From positions 565,281 through 629,280 of the forward strand of contig NZ_FNNR01000003.1 in NCBI RefSeq assembly GCF_900106835.1: 64,000 bases of DNA, in the 5' to 3' direction. The notes beneath the pieces are model-generated. The model saw only the letters and a list, made by a program, of their open reading frames with translations, was not told the origin of the DNA and did no database searches. The DNA comes from Arthrobacter sp. cf158 (GTDB lineage: Bacteria > Actinomycetota > Actinomycetes > Actinomycetales > Micrococcaceae). Positions 42,816-51,218 of this stretch are shown in pieces (position 1 is the first letter of the stretch; every line of letters begins with the position of its first letter). The translations under genes and the position numbers were made by a program.

Positions 42816-43682
42816 TTATCGCGCGATCACTGCCGCGCTGTAGATACGGACTGCGTTGCCGCCAAGGATTGCAGCTCGTTGTGTGTCGTCCAGTTGAGGC
42901 AGGTGAGCTTCAATTGACTCACGCAATTCTGTGAGGGTTCCAGCCGAAGCTGGGAAGTTCGATCCCCACATCAGCCGTTCCGCACCGAAGGTCTTCACGA
43001 GTCGGCCGAGAACGGCGGTCGTGTCGACATCCGGTTCTTCATTGAGGCGCTTCAAGGCCGGAGGTGTGATCTTCAGATGCACTCCGGTGAACCGGGACAA
43101 GTGGCCGAGCTCAGTTAGGTGCGGGTAGTCAGGTCCGCCGGTGGCGTTGGGGCGGCCCGCATGGTCGAGCAGCACGGTCATGCCGGGGCGGGACTCAAGG
43201 ACCTGGGCGAGTTTCGGGGCGTCTTTGGAGTGCATCTGGATGCACACCGGAATGTCATTGGCTGCGATGTAGTCCCAAACCGCTTCCATCCTTTCGTCCG
43301 AGACGCCGGAGCCGGGCGTCGGCACCTTGGTAGTTCCGTCGGAGACCCTGATACGGACCCCGCTGAAGCCCTGCTCCTCAATCAGCTGCTGCAGGTCATT
43401 GACCGCAGAGTCGGCGAGGAAGTTCACCGCGCCCACGGCGACGAGACGGTCGGGGTACCTCGCCAAAGCGGCGGCGGCGTAGCTGTTGTCGAAACCGTAG
43501 ACGGTGGATGCGTGGACCAAGGCTGCCCTCTCAACCCCGGCTTCGTCGAGGCTCCGGACCAATTCGTCGACGTCGACAGGGCGGGTCTGGGACCATTCCG
43601 AGCGGGTTCCGCCCAACGGCTTCGCGGGGTAGGTCTCTGAATCCGCCGAGATGGCGTGGGTGTGGGTATCGAAGTATTGCAT
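42816..43682 (-). CDS. Amidohydrolase 2 family TIM-barrel hydrolase
   Basis: The 288-residue protein opens with FDTHTH (HxH metal motif, ~4-9) and has TVYGFDNSYAAAALARYPDR, a central ICIQMHSK-type His, VLLDHAGRPNA (~164-174) and MWGSNFPASAG (~233-243, the Asp replaced by Asn in the family's WGSDxP). This group includes 2-pyrone-4,6-dicarboxylate hydrolase (LigI) and sugar lactonases. It is paralogous to the gene at 51219. GAGGAGG before ATG 43682. It lies between the decarboxylase-like and binding-protein genes in one operon. Confidence 0.82.
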   Translation of the reverse strand: MQYFDTHTHAISADSETYPAKPLGGTRSEWSQTRPVDVDELVRSLDEAGVERAALVHASTVYGFDNSYAAAALARYPDRLVAVGAVNFLADSAVNDLQQLIEEQGFSGVRIRVSDGTTKVPTPGSGVSDERMEAVWDYIAANDIPVCIQMHSKDAPKLAQVLESRPGMTVLLDHAGRPNATGGPDYPHLTELGHLSRFTGVHLKITPPALKRLNEEPDVDTTAVLGRLVKTFGAERLMWGSNFPASAGTLTELRESIEAHLPQLDDTQRAAILGGNAVRIYSAAVIAR

Positions 43683-43740
43683 CAGTCCTCCTCGGGACGC
43701 TGGTGCCGGGTGCGGGGGTGCGGGGCCAAGTCTTGTCCGA

Positions 43741-44640
43741 TCACGACTCCCCCACGTATTTCTCGAAGTCGGCGAAGATTTTTTTGGCAGTTAGGTCGCC
43801 CCTGATAACTTCTTGCTCACGGGCGTAGCGGATGGCGGTGTCAAGGGTTGCGAGCAGGCTGTCTGTAACGCCGTACTGGATGACCATCTCCCGGGTCGTA
43901 CCCCCGGGAATCTCAGGACGGGCGGCGTCAATGCTTTGCTGCAATGCCCGATACACTGCACGGACCCCGTCGGGATTGGTCTCGACGAGTTCGCGTCGAA
44001 CAACAATCAGGTGGTTGATCGGCACCCAGCCGTGCTCGGCATGGTACTGCGTCTGGCGTTCCTTCCAGTCAGGAAGCAATGGTTCCAGGCCTGGGACGTG
44101 ATCGGCGGACCGGGATCCCATCACCACGGCGGACAGCTCGCCTGCGGTAAGCAGGTCCACCAGCTTCGCCTCCGTGCGTTCGACGTTGACCGGTTCCCCT
44201 GCAGTGGCCACATGGGGGCCTTCGGCGGTGACCCAGGTGACGTCCTGGGAGCGTAGCCCATATGTATCCGAAAGCATTCCGCGGACCCACAGGCCGGTGG
44301 TCTGGCTGTGGGCGCGGACACCGATCCTGCGTCCGGCAAGGTCTTCGGGACGAACCTTGGTGTCACCATTCCATACGGAGATCGACCGGTGGTGGAAGTT
44401 TCCGTGCAAAACGACCGGCAAGGCCACAACAGGTACGTCGGCTTCGATGGCCTGGAACAGGGTGGCTATCGCCAACTCGCAGAAGTCGTAGCGTCCTTCG
44501 CGAACCATGGGAGCGAACGTCCGGTGGATTGGTTCAACCTCGACGAACTCAAGGTCAACGCCCTCCGGGACAACCGTGCCGTCCTTGAGGGGACGGGTAT
44601 GGTCGTAGTCCCGCAGCGCCACAGTCCAGGGGGCGGTCAT
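43741..44640 (-). CDS. Binding-protein-fold protein, dihydroxyphthalate decarboxylase-like (copy 1)
   Basis: The 299-residue protein resembles 4,5-dihydroxyphthalate decarboxylase (Pht5) and NMT1-like proteins: GRYDFCELAIATLFQAIEA (~47-65), the LHGNFHHRSISVWNG strand (~74-88), RRIGVRAHSQTTGLWVRGML (~97-116) and GWVPINHLIVVRRELV. It lacks a signal peptide, so it acts in the cytoplasm, more like the decarboxylase than a transport protein. AAAGGAG lies 5 bases before ATG 44640. First gene of the operon running through to the ABC ATPase, with two GntR-type operators upstream. Confidence 0.78.
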   Translation of the reverse strand: MTAPWTVALRDYDHTRPLKDGTVVPEGVDLEFVEVEPIHRTFAPMVREGRYDFCELAIATLFQAIEADVPVVALPVVLHGNFHHRSISVWNGDTKVRPEDLAGRRIGVRAHSQTTGLWVRGMLSDTYGLRSQDVTWVTAEGPHVATAGEPVNVERTEAKLVDLLTAGELSAVVMGSRSADHVPGLEPLLPDWKERQTQYHAEHGWVPINHLIVVRRELVETNPDGVRAVYRALQQSIDAARPEIPGGTTREMVIQYGVTDSLLATLDTAIRYAREQEVIRGDLTAKKIFADFEKYVGES

Positions 44641-44664
44641 CGAAGCTCCTTTGCTAAACCACAC

Positions 44665-44677
44665 TTTGTTGTACAAT
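44665..44677. promoter_or_regulatory. GntR-type operator, first site before copy-1 operon
   Basis: TTTGTTGTACAAT, reverse complement ATTGTACAACAAA, matches ATTGT-N3-ACAAT with one mismatch. It lies 25 bp before the start codon of the decarboxylase-like gene. Confidence 0.65.
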
Positions 44678-44750
44678 CCAAAATCAAGCTAACAGTGATT
44701 TCTGTCACTTTCAAGGGATATCGGGCTGTCCGTGAGAATTTCTTACTCAT

Positions 44751-44763
44751 TTCGTACAACAAT
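44751..44763. promoter_or_regulatory. GntR-type operator, second site before copy-1 operon
   Basis: TTCGTACAACAAT fits ATTGT-N3-ACAAT with two mismatches in the left arm. It lies just past the stop of the upstream gene (44772), 86 bp from the first site, an arrangement that would permit looping. Confidence 0.6.
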
Positions 44764-44771
44764 CCCTTGTC

Positions 44772-45674
44772 CTAGCCGCCCAGTCGCGACGCCGGAACGG
44801 CCAGTGCCGCGCAGGTGCGTGCCACGAGCTCGTCGTAGTACACGGGCCGGGGCAGCAGATCTTGCTCCCACGCGTATTGTGCCGCGGCCGTCACGGCCGG
44901 GCGGAGGGCCGCGAAGCCGTAGGGTTCCAGAGGCACACCCGTAGCCAGCTCCTTCCGGCTCTCCAGCCGCTCCGCGATTGCGTCGTACATGTCGCACACC
45001 GCGCCGCTAAGTTCGCGGGCGGAGCTTTCGCGCACGGCGAAGATGTGGTTGACCGGAACATAGCCAACCCTTTGCGCCCATTCCTCGGACGCTGTCGCAG
45101 GGTTGGCAATGACGCTTCTCACGCGAGGGTCGTCAGGGCGGTCGTTGCCCATCACGGCGAAGTCGACGCGACCTTCGAGCAGGTCGTTCGCCAGGCTGGC
45201 GCCTTCTTCGGCGCGTTCGACCCAGGAAGGTTCAGCTTGTTCGGGGATGTGGCCGCCTTCGTAGGTGCGCCAGCGTACCGAGCGCAGGTCCATAGTGTAT
45301 TGGTGGGCCAGGAAGCCGCGCACCCACATACCGGTGGTCTGGCTCCAGGCCCTCACTCCGACGGTTCGACCAGGAAGGTCCTCGACGGCAAGTTGCTGTG
45401 TGCTGATCAGCGTCTGGTGCTGGTGCCTGCCCAGGGCTGTGAGGGGTAGGAACAGTACGGGCCGGTCGTGTGCCACTGCCTGGAGCATGGTGACGATGGC
45501 GATTTCGCTGACTTCGTAACTTTGGCCGGCGACGAAGGGTTTGAAACCGTTGTGGACCGGGCGCAGCGGTGAGGCGGTCACGCCTGCGATGGAAGAGTGC
45601 GACTCCAGGGCGGCAAGGGCGGCTCCTGCGAGCTCCTTGTCGTTGATCAAGAACTCAATTTCGGCGGTCGTCAT
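44772..45674 (-). CDS. Binding-protein-fold protein, dihydroxyphthalate decarboxylase-like (copy 2)
   Basis: The 300-residue paralogue has a divergent N-terminus but keeps GQSYEVSEIAIVTMLQAV (~50-67), GRTVGVRAWSQTTGMWVRGFL (~103-123) and GYVPVNHIFAVRESS. No signal peptide. GGAAGG lies 7 bases before ATG 45674. It is the last gene of the operon beginning at 49968 and lies 78 bp after the TPP-enzyme gene. The variation between the three copies in the region that binds substrate suggests different substrates or subunits. Confidence 0.75.
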   Translation of the reverse strand: MTTAEIEFLINDKELAGAALAALESHSSIAGVTASPLRPVHNGFKPFVAGQSYEVSEIAIVTMLQAVAHDRPVLFLPLTALGRHQHQTLISTQQLAVEDLPGRTVGVRAWSQTTGMWVRGFLAHQYTMDLRSVRWRTYEGGHIPEQAEPSWVERAEEGASLANDLLEGRVDFAVMGNDRPDDPRVRSVIANPATASEEWAQRVGYVPVNHIFAVRESSARELSGAVCDMYDAIAERLESRKELATGVPLEPYGFAALRPAVTAAAQYAWEQDLLPRPVYYDELVARTCAALAVPASRLGG

Positions 45675-45752
45675 CGACGTGCCTTCCTTTCTAGTGTGCT
45701 AACACGGCACTGCCGTGATTGGTTGGTCCGGGACCGGATGCCGGAAGGAGTC

Positions 45753-47402
45753 TCATACGTCCTCGGCGTGCCAGAGCCTGCGGTAAGGAACGCTGAGCAC
45801 CTTGCGGGTGATGCGAACATCGACGACTGTGGGCGAGGGATTGGCCACGAACTCCTGCACAGCGGTCCCGAGTTCGGCGATGGTACGGACCATGGCGCCC
45901 TTTCCGCCGAGTGCGATGGCCGCGGCGCCAAGGTCCGGCGAGGGTATGGCCGTCAGTTTGGGGTTTAGCCCGTGCGCTCCGGATTTGTGGAACTCCGCGC
46001 CGAGGGCTTCGTCGTTCATGACGATGACCAAGACAGGCCATTGGTAGCGGCACGCTGTGTCGAATTCGGCCAAATGCATGATGAAGCTTGCATCGCCTTC
46101 TACGACAAAGGTCGGTTGGGCACGTGCGGCGCTCCAGCCCATGGTCAGGAGCGGCGCCTGTCCGATCGCCCCGAAGAGGCCGTAGTTGGATACGATCTCA
46201 CGGGGCCTGGTGAAGAGCATGGTGCCGAAATCGGTCTGGTGCCCGCTGCCCATGACGAGCGGCAGCTCAGCAGGGGCCAGCCGGTCAAGGGCGAGGATCA
46301 CCTCGCGCGGGTCGAGCTTGCCCTCGTCTTGTACGAACGGTTCCGTCAACGTGTCGGCGTCGCGCAGCTGGTCGGCGATTTCGGCGGTGTGATATCCGTT
46401 GTGTTCGGCGGTGTCCGGGAGGGCTTTCACCAATGCTTCAAGGGATGGCCGTGCATCTCCGCGGATGTAGCAGTCAGCTGGCTGACCTGTGCCGTTGATG
46501 ATCTGATTGGCATGATCCAGGTGGATGATCCGGGCCTCAGGGTAGAGATAGCCGTGCTCCGTGGTGTAGTGGTTGAGGCTGGCGCCAACGGCTACCAGGC
46601 AATCCGCTTCCTGCAGGAGACCGTGGGCCGTCGATGTGCCGTACAGGCCGGAGATGCCGGCGAAATAGGGTGTCCGGTCGCGCAGCCAGTTCTTCGTTTG
46701 GAGCGTGGTGGTGATCAGGGCGTTGGTCTTGCTTTGCAGGGCAAGTACGAGGTCCGAGACGTCGGCGGCCCGTGCGCCCTTACCGACGAGGACCACGACC
46801 CGCTCGCTCTCGGCGAGAATCTTGACGGCCTCGTCGATGCGCTGGGGATCCGGCTGTGCGAGGGCGGTGTCGATCAGGTCGGTGGAGGGAACGTAGACGG
46901 GTGCTCCGTCGAACTCGGCCTGTTGGATGTTTGTGGGTGCGCTGATCATCACTGGCCGTGAGGTCGTCCGGGCCAGCCAAAAGGCCCGCTGGACGGCCTG
47001 CTGGGCGCGGGCGGGTGAGGAGACCTGGATAAAGCCGCATTCGACGCCTTCGGCGAACTTTGCCTGGTCAAGGTACTGCGTTGCGCCCAGATCGCCCAGG
47101 GCCACTTCGCCGCTGAAAATGACGAGAGGGGTTCTTGCCCGGCTGGCGCAGACAAGGCTGGTGGCAAGTTGGGTCACGCCAGGGCCGCTGGTGGTCGATG
47201 CCACTCCGGGTTGCCCCGCGCCGCGGGCCCAACCATCGGCCATGGCGAGGCCTGATCCCTCATGGCGGGCCTCGAACAGGGTTGCCCCGCGCTCTGCCAT
47301 GGCGTGCATCCAGTGCATGTTGGCGTCCCCTGTCATGCCGAAGACATGCGATGTGCCCTCGGCGATGAAGGCTTCAGCCAGTGCTTCATAAACTTTTGTC
47401 AT
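45753..47402 (-). CDS. Thiamine-diphosphate-dependent enzyme, acetolactate synthase-like
   Basis: The 549-residue enzyme has the N-terminal PYR domain with the catalytic Glu in FEARHEGSGLAMADGWAR (~43-60), a central domain (VVVLVGKGAR), and the C-terminal PP domain with the ThDP/Mg motif GDASFIMHLAEFDTA ... MNDEALG. Members decarboxylate 2-oxo acids or ligate them. The substrate cannot be read; beside LigJ- and HpaI-like enzymes it may act on pyruvate, oxaloacetate or a larger oxo-acid. AGGAGG lies 4 bases before ATG 47402, 12 bp after the LigJ-like gene. Confidence 0.85.
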   Translation of the reverse strand: MTKVYEALAEAFIAEGTSHVFGMTGDANMHWMHAMAERGATLFEARHEGSGLAMADGWARGAGQPGVASTTSGPGVTQLATSLVCASRARTPLVIFSGEVALGDLGATQYLDQAKFAEGVECGFIQVSSPARAQQAVQRAFWLARTTSRPVMISAPTNIQQAEFDGAPVYVPSTDLIDTALAQPDPQRIDEAVKILAESERVVVLVGKGARAADVSDLVLALQSKTNALITTTLQTKNWLRDRTPYFAGISGLYGTSTAHGLLQEADCLVAVGASLNHYTTEHGYLYPEARIIHLDHANQIINGTGQPADCYIRGDARPSLEALVKALPDTAEHNGYHTAEIADQLRDADTLTEPFVQDEGKLDPREVILALDRLAPAELPLVMGSGHQTDFGTMLFTRPREIVSNYGLFGAIGQAPLLTMGWSAARAQPTFVVEGDASFIMHLAEFDTACRYQWPVLVIVMNDEALGAEFHKSGAHGLNPKLTAIPSPDLGAAAIALGGKGAMVRTIAELGTAVQEFVANPSPTVVDVRITRKVLSVPYRRLWHAEDV

Positions 47403-47414
47403 GGTTCCTCCTGG

Positions 47415-48488
47415 TCAGTTCGCTGTAGTAGCAATGGCACCCACAGAGGTGCCGGCTACGATTTGGCCGCGTTCCTCAAGCCGCTGACGCAGACGCGGGA
47501 ACACGTTCAACGCGTTCGTGGCGGCGATCGAATCGCGCTGCGCCGGGTCGGCGAAGTCGAGCGAGTCGAGCAGGAAGCGGGTGTCGTCGTATCGGTGGCC
47601 GGAGTCCGGGTCCACACCACGTACGGCGCCGAGCATTTCCGAGGCAAACAGGATGTTCTTGGTGGGCACGGTGTCAACCAGGAGTTGGAGGCCGCGGGCG
47701 CCGTACACGCAGGTATCGAAGTACAGGTTCTCGCCGATGATGTCGATCAGATCGCCGCGGCCCTGGTCCTGCATGACGCCTTGGTAGCGTCCCCAGTGGT
47801 AGGGCGCTGCCCCGCCTCCGTGCGGCAGGATCAACTTAAGGTCCGGGAAGTCCCGGAAAAGGTCCGACTGGATCAGCTGCATGAAGGCGGTGGTGTCGCC
47901 GTTGAGGTAGTGCGCGCAAGTTCCGTGGACGGCAGGGTTGGCTGACATCGAGGAATGCACCATGGCCGGCACTCCAAGCTCCACCATCGCTTCGTACAGC
48001 GGGTAGTAGTAGCGGTCAGTGATCGGCGGCGCCCGCCAGTAGCCGTCGGAATGGTCCGGGTTCAGGTTGCAGCCGACGAAGCCAAGCTCCTCGACGCAAC
48101 GGCGCAGCTCCTCCACGCAGACGTCGATCTCGCCCAGGGGTGACTGCGGTAGCTGGCAGACGTTGGCGAAGCTGTCCGGGAACAGCACCGAGGCACGGTG
48201 CACGGTGTCGTTGCTCAACCGGCTCCAGGTCAGGCTGGTCTCCTGGTCACCGTAGTGGTGCGCCATCTTGCCGGCGATAGGGGAAAGCAAGGCAAGGTCG
48301 ATTCCGTGCTGGGCCTGCAGCGCCAGCTGTCCCTGAGTCAGGGCCTCGGCGATGTCGTCGTCGGAGATTTCCAGGTCGTCGGCGGAAAGATGCCGGCCGT
48401 GCTGCTCGATCTCCACAATCTGGAGGTCGCGCCAGGTCTTGAGGGCATCGGGAACGGTGGTGAAGTGTGCGTGAATGTCGATGTACAT
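47415..48488 (-). CDS. ligJ: 4-oxalomesaconate hydratase-like amidohydrolase (LigJ family)
   Basis: The 357-residue protein begins with IDIHAHFT (HxH) and carries features I associate with LigJ: CNLNPDHSDGYWRAPPITDR (~135-154), MVHSSMSANPAVHGTCAHYL, LNGDTTAFMQLI, LILPHGGGAAPYHWGR (~214-229) and ILFASEMLGAVRGVDPDSG. LigJ hydrates 4-oxalomesaconate to 4-carboxy-4-hydroxy-2-oxoadipate in the protocatechuate 4,5-cleavage and gallate routes. It is followed by the TPP enzyme and preceded by the HpcH/HpaI aldolase in one operon, which suits the next step of that route. Confidence 0.82.
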   Translation of the reverse strand: MYIDIHAHFTTVPDALKTWRDLQIVEIEQHGRHLSADDLEISDDDIAEALTQGQLALQAQHGIDLALLSPIAGKMAHHYGDQETSLTWSRLSNDTVHRASVLFPDSFANVCQLPQSPLGEIDVCVEELRRCVEELGFVGCNLNPDHSDGYWRAPPITDRYYYPLYEAMVELGVPAMVHSSMSANPAVHGTCAHYLNGDTTAFMQLIQSDLFRDFPDLKLILPHGGGAAPYHWGRYQGVMQDQGRGDLIDIIGENLYFDTCVYGARGLQLLVDTVPTKNILFASEMLGAVRGVDPDSGHRYDDTRFLLDSLDFADPAQRDSIAATNALNVFPRLRQRLEERGQIVAGTSVGAIATTAN

Positions 48489-48508
48489 GATGTTTATTGA
48501 TCTCCTGG

Positions 48509-49378
48509 TTATCGGCTGGAGTTGGCTGGAACAGCGGCGGTGAGGTTCCGTCCGCGGACCAGACCCGGGTAGGTCACCACCGGGGCGGTCATCAGGAACT
48601 GGTATCCCTTCTCCAACACCTCGTCGATGTTTCGCTCCGTGACGTGCGGGTGGCCGACGGCTACTCCTTTTGCCTCGCAGATTTCCACGACCCGGTCGCG
48701 GTGGGCCTGCACGGTGGGGTGCTCGAACTGGCGCGGTACGCCCAGTTCCTGGCTGAGGTCGCCTTCGCCTACGAGGATCAGTCCGACTCCAGGTACTTGG
48801 TCGAGGATTGACTCGAGGTTTTCGACGGCCCGGACACTTTCGATCATGAGGCCGACCAGAATTTCCCCTTGGGGAGCCAAAGGCCAGACGTCCGCGCGTT
48901 TGTAGTATTCATCCACCGGCACGCCCCAGTAGCGGGCAGCCCAGGCGGGACTGTCGCCGCGCAGGCCGAAAGGTTCGCGGCTCTCGTCCTGATTGATGCT
49001 GGGATAGCGGCACGCCGCCACGGCATTGCGGGCATCATCCACAGTGTCGACATGCGGCCACACGATGCCGTACGCGCCGAGATCAAGCGCTTGTTTGGCG
49101 TGCCACTGCGAGCGTTCCCCACCGTTGGGCGGAATCCTCACCAGAGGGGTTGTCCGCGCGGCAAGGGTGTCGGCTTCGAACACCTGTCGACGGTCCAGAA
49201 GGTATTGCATGGAGTCTTTGAGTTGGGGAACGTCCCAGGGTTTGTGCTCTGCCTCGAATAGGAGTGCGTCGTAGCCGGCGTCCCGGACCGCGACCGCTCC
49301 GGCGGGATCAGGTGAGGCAAAGGTAGCGAAGACTCGTTCGCCCTTTTCAAATTTGTCGATGATGCGGTTCAGCCTCAT
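48509..49378 (-). CDS. HpcH/HpaI family aldolase
   Basis: The 289-residue class II aldolase has FATFASPDPAGAVAVRDAGYDALLFEAEH-type opening (FEAEHKPWD ~39-47), the GAYGIVWPHVDTVDDA segment (~101-116; metal/oxo-acid site), VGLMIES with the metal Glu (~172) and VGEGDLSQELG with the metal Asp (~205). Such enzymes split hydroxy-oxo-diacids into pyruvate and an aldehyde or oxaloacetate; downstream of a LigJ product this would be 4-carboxy-4-hydroxy-2-oxoadipate, by inference. ATG 49378 overlaps the CoxG-like gene's stop by one base (TAATG). Confidence 0.85.
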   Translation of the reverse strand: MRLNRIIDKFEKGERVFATFASPDPAGAVAVRDAGYDALLFEAEHKPWDVPQLKDSMQYLLDRRQVFEADTLAARTTPLVRIPPNGGERSQWHAKQALDLGAYGIVWPHVDTVDDARNAVAACRYPSINQDESREPFGLRGDSPAWAARYWGVPVDEYYKRADVWPLAPQGEILVGLMIESVRAVENLESILDQVPGVGLILVGEGDLSQELGVPRQFEHPTVQAHRDRVVEICEAKGVAVGHPHVTERNIDEVLEKGYQFLMTAPVVTYPGLVRGRNLTAAVPANSSR

Positions 49379-49968
49379 TAGTTGCCCACTCCTTCCGCGG
49401 AGCTCTGTGTCCGGGCGCCGGCACCCCTGAAAAGGCCAGCCAGGCGCGGCTTTTTGTCCGACGCGGATCCGGGAGTGTTCTGGCTGTTCGGATCAAGCTG
49501 AGCGCAGGTGCTGGTCAGGCTGTCAGTGAACGATTTGGTCATCCGGTCGACGACAATCGACGCTCCGGTAGTGATCAGCGAAGCCAGGGCTCCCCCGATT
49601 TCGACGCGCCCTTCAAGGACGACAACTGAACCGTTGGCATCCGGCTCCACGCTGTAGTTCGCGTGGCCCTGGACCCGGGTGGAACCGCGGTTGTCACTGC
49701 CTTTCGCTTCAAGACGGCCGGTCCGGGCGTCTTCGTCCAGGACCAGGTTTGCGCGGGCCTTGAAGGAAACCTTGATGGCTGCGAAGCGGACGGCCATGAT
49801 CGCGTCGAAGCTGCCATCGTCATGGAACTCGCCCAAACGGGATCCATCGATGCAGCCCACCACTTTGTGGGGATCGGACAGGATGCTCCAGACGATGTCT
49901 GGCGGGTGGGGAACAGATACGCGCTGGGCGATAGTGATCACGGGAAGCTCCGGTTCATCGGTGGTCAT
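49378..49968 (-). CDS. SRPBCC/CoxG-like lipid- or ligand-binding protein
   Basis: About 196 residues with a START/Bet v1-like fold as in carbon monoxide dehydrogenase subunit G (CoxG): RVSVPHPPDIVWSILSDPHKVVGCIDGSRLGE near the start (split here: VWSILSDPHKVVGC), GRVEIGGALASLI and VDRMTKSFTDSL. The C-terminal ~35 residues are polar and low-complexity. CoxG-like proteins are often found with molybdenum hydroxylases or aromatic catabolism and help membrane association. ATG 49968 is chosen because the fold starts there; it has no clear binding site. It heads the operon, 62 bp downstream of a GntR-type operator. Confidence 0.78.
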   Translation of the reverse strand: MTTDEPELPVITIAQRVSVPHPPDIVWSILSDPHKVVGCIDGSRLGEFHDDGSFDAIMAVRFAAIKVSFKARANLVLDEDARTGRLEAKGSDNRGSTRVQGHANYSVEPDANGSVVVLEGRVEIGGALASLITTGASIVVDRMTKSFTDSLTSTCAQLDPNSQNTPGSASDKKPRLAGLFRGAGARTQSSAEGVGN

Positions 49969-50030
49969 TGTTGGCTGGTAGGCCCGCCGACGTCGGCGGA
50001 ACCTCAAGCGAAGTGAGGACCTGTAAACAT

Positions 50031-50043
50031 TTTGTACAACAAT
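50031..50043. promoter_or_regulatory. GntR-type operator before CoxG-HpaI-LigJ operon
   Basis: TTTGTACAACAAT matches ATTGT-N3-ACAAT with one mismatch and is followed by CC as at 44763. It lies 62 bp upstream of the leftward operon. Confidence 0.66.
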
Positions 50044-50196
50044 CCGAAGGTAGCACCGGTTTGACCCAGTTGTGAAGAGGGCCACAAATCTTGGCAGCAA
50101 ATGACGAAAGACCGGCCACAATGCGGGAATTTCATCGGCTTGGATTGAATAATCCTCAAAGCTTGCACTTGTTCACCCGCGTGCTAACCTGAATGT

Positions 50197-50209
50197 ATTG
50201 TCCAACAAT
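50197..50209. promoter_or_regulatory. GntR-type operator before copy-3 operon
   Basis: ATTGTCCAACAAT is the perfect copy: ATTGT and ACAAT arms with a CCA spacer. It lies 18 bp before the start codon at 50228, where binding would block the rightward operon that includes the regulator gene. Confidence 0.7.
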
Positions 50210-50227
50210 CTGAGCATGGAGGTCTCG

Positions 50228-51196
50228 ATGGAGCACCTAACCGTCGCCTTGGGCGACTACCCCCATTCCGCGGCAATCAACGACGGCCGGGCCACTGTGG
50301 AGGGTTACGCAGTCAAGCCGGTCGAAGTAAAGCCGATCATCGCCGCCTACCGCAGAATGATCCGGGATCTGGAGTTCGACGTTTGCGAACTGGCCCCGGT
50401 TTCCTACCTCATGGCAAGGGAAGCCGGAGTTCCCATTACCGCGATCCCGGTCTTCCTCAACCGACGCTTCCACCACGGCGACCTTCAATGCGCGCCGGGT
50501 TCAGGAATCGTACTTCCCACAGACCTGAACGGACGGCACGTGGGCGTTCGCGCCTATTCGGTAAGCACTGGCGTGTGGGGTCGGGGCATTCTTGACGAGG
50601 ACTACGGTGTGGACCTGAAGTCGATCACGTGGGTCATCGACGATGATGACCACGTAGAAGGAAAGGTACCCGCCAACGCCCACCGGGTCATCGATGGCCG
50701 GTCGCTCGGGTCGCTGCTTCTGGCTGGTGAGATCGACGCCGCCTTCACCGGCAACGCAGGCACAGGACGTGCAGGCGCACCGACCGCCGGCTGGGAATCG
50801 GCCACACCTGTTACCGACACCGGTGAGACCTACCCCCTGTTCCCTGACAGCGACATCATTGAACGGGATTCATACCTCCGCACCGGGATTTATCCGCTTC
50901 ACTCCGTAATCGTTGTCCGCAATGAGCTCGTAGAGAAGGATCCGTCCCTGCCCACAAAGCTCTACGACGCGTTCGTACAGAGCAAACAACTGCACCTGGA
51001 TGAAGACCCCACTTGGTCGTCCCTCCCCCGGCTTGCAAAGCAAAGCCGCATGATCGGCGGAGACCCCATCCCCTACGGACTCGAAAGCAACAAATCCAGC
51101 ATCGAAGCGCTGCAGCGCTTCAGCCGCGACCAGGGCCTCACAGACGGAATCCCCGGCGACTCCATCTTTGCTGCCGGCACCTACGCAGATCACTAG
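50228..51196 (+). CDS. Binding-protein-fold protein, dihydroxyphthalate decarboxylase-like (copy 3)
   Basis: The 322-residue third paralogue keeps LEFDVCELAPVSYLMARE (~47-64), AIPVFLNRRFHHGDL (~70-84), GRHVGVRAYSVSTGVWGRGIL (~101-121) and IYPLHSVIVVRNELV. The pattern ExCEL, FRHxxI-like strand and VRAYSxTTG match Pht5-type decarboxylases. GGAGG lies 5 bases before ATG 50228. No signal peptide. First gene of the rightward operon with an amidohydrolase and the GntR regulator. Confidence 0.78.
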   Translation: MEHLTVALGDYPHSAAINDGRATVEGYAVKPVEVKPIIAAYRRMIRDLEFDVCELAPVSYLMAREAGVPITAIPVFLNRRFHHGDLQCAPGSGIVLPTDLNGRHVGVRAYSVSTGVWGRGILDEDYGVDLKSITWVIDDDDHVEGKVPANAHRVIDGRSLGSLLLAGEIDAAFTGNAGTGRAGAPTAGWESATPVTDTGETYPLFPDSDIIERDSYLRTGIYPLHSVIVVRNELVEKDPSLPTKLYDAFVQSKQLHLDEDPTWSSLPRLAKQSRMIGGDPIPYGLESNKSSIEALQRFSRDQGLTDGIPGDSIFAAGTYADH

Positions 51197-51218
51197 AAAC
51201 CCAAAGACAAGGAAAGAC

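Noticed and set aside
45972..46961. 329-codon plus-strand frame opposite the TPP enzyme gene
   Set aside because: Antisense of a complete acetolactate-synthase-like gene; no motif or start signal.
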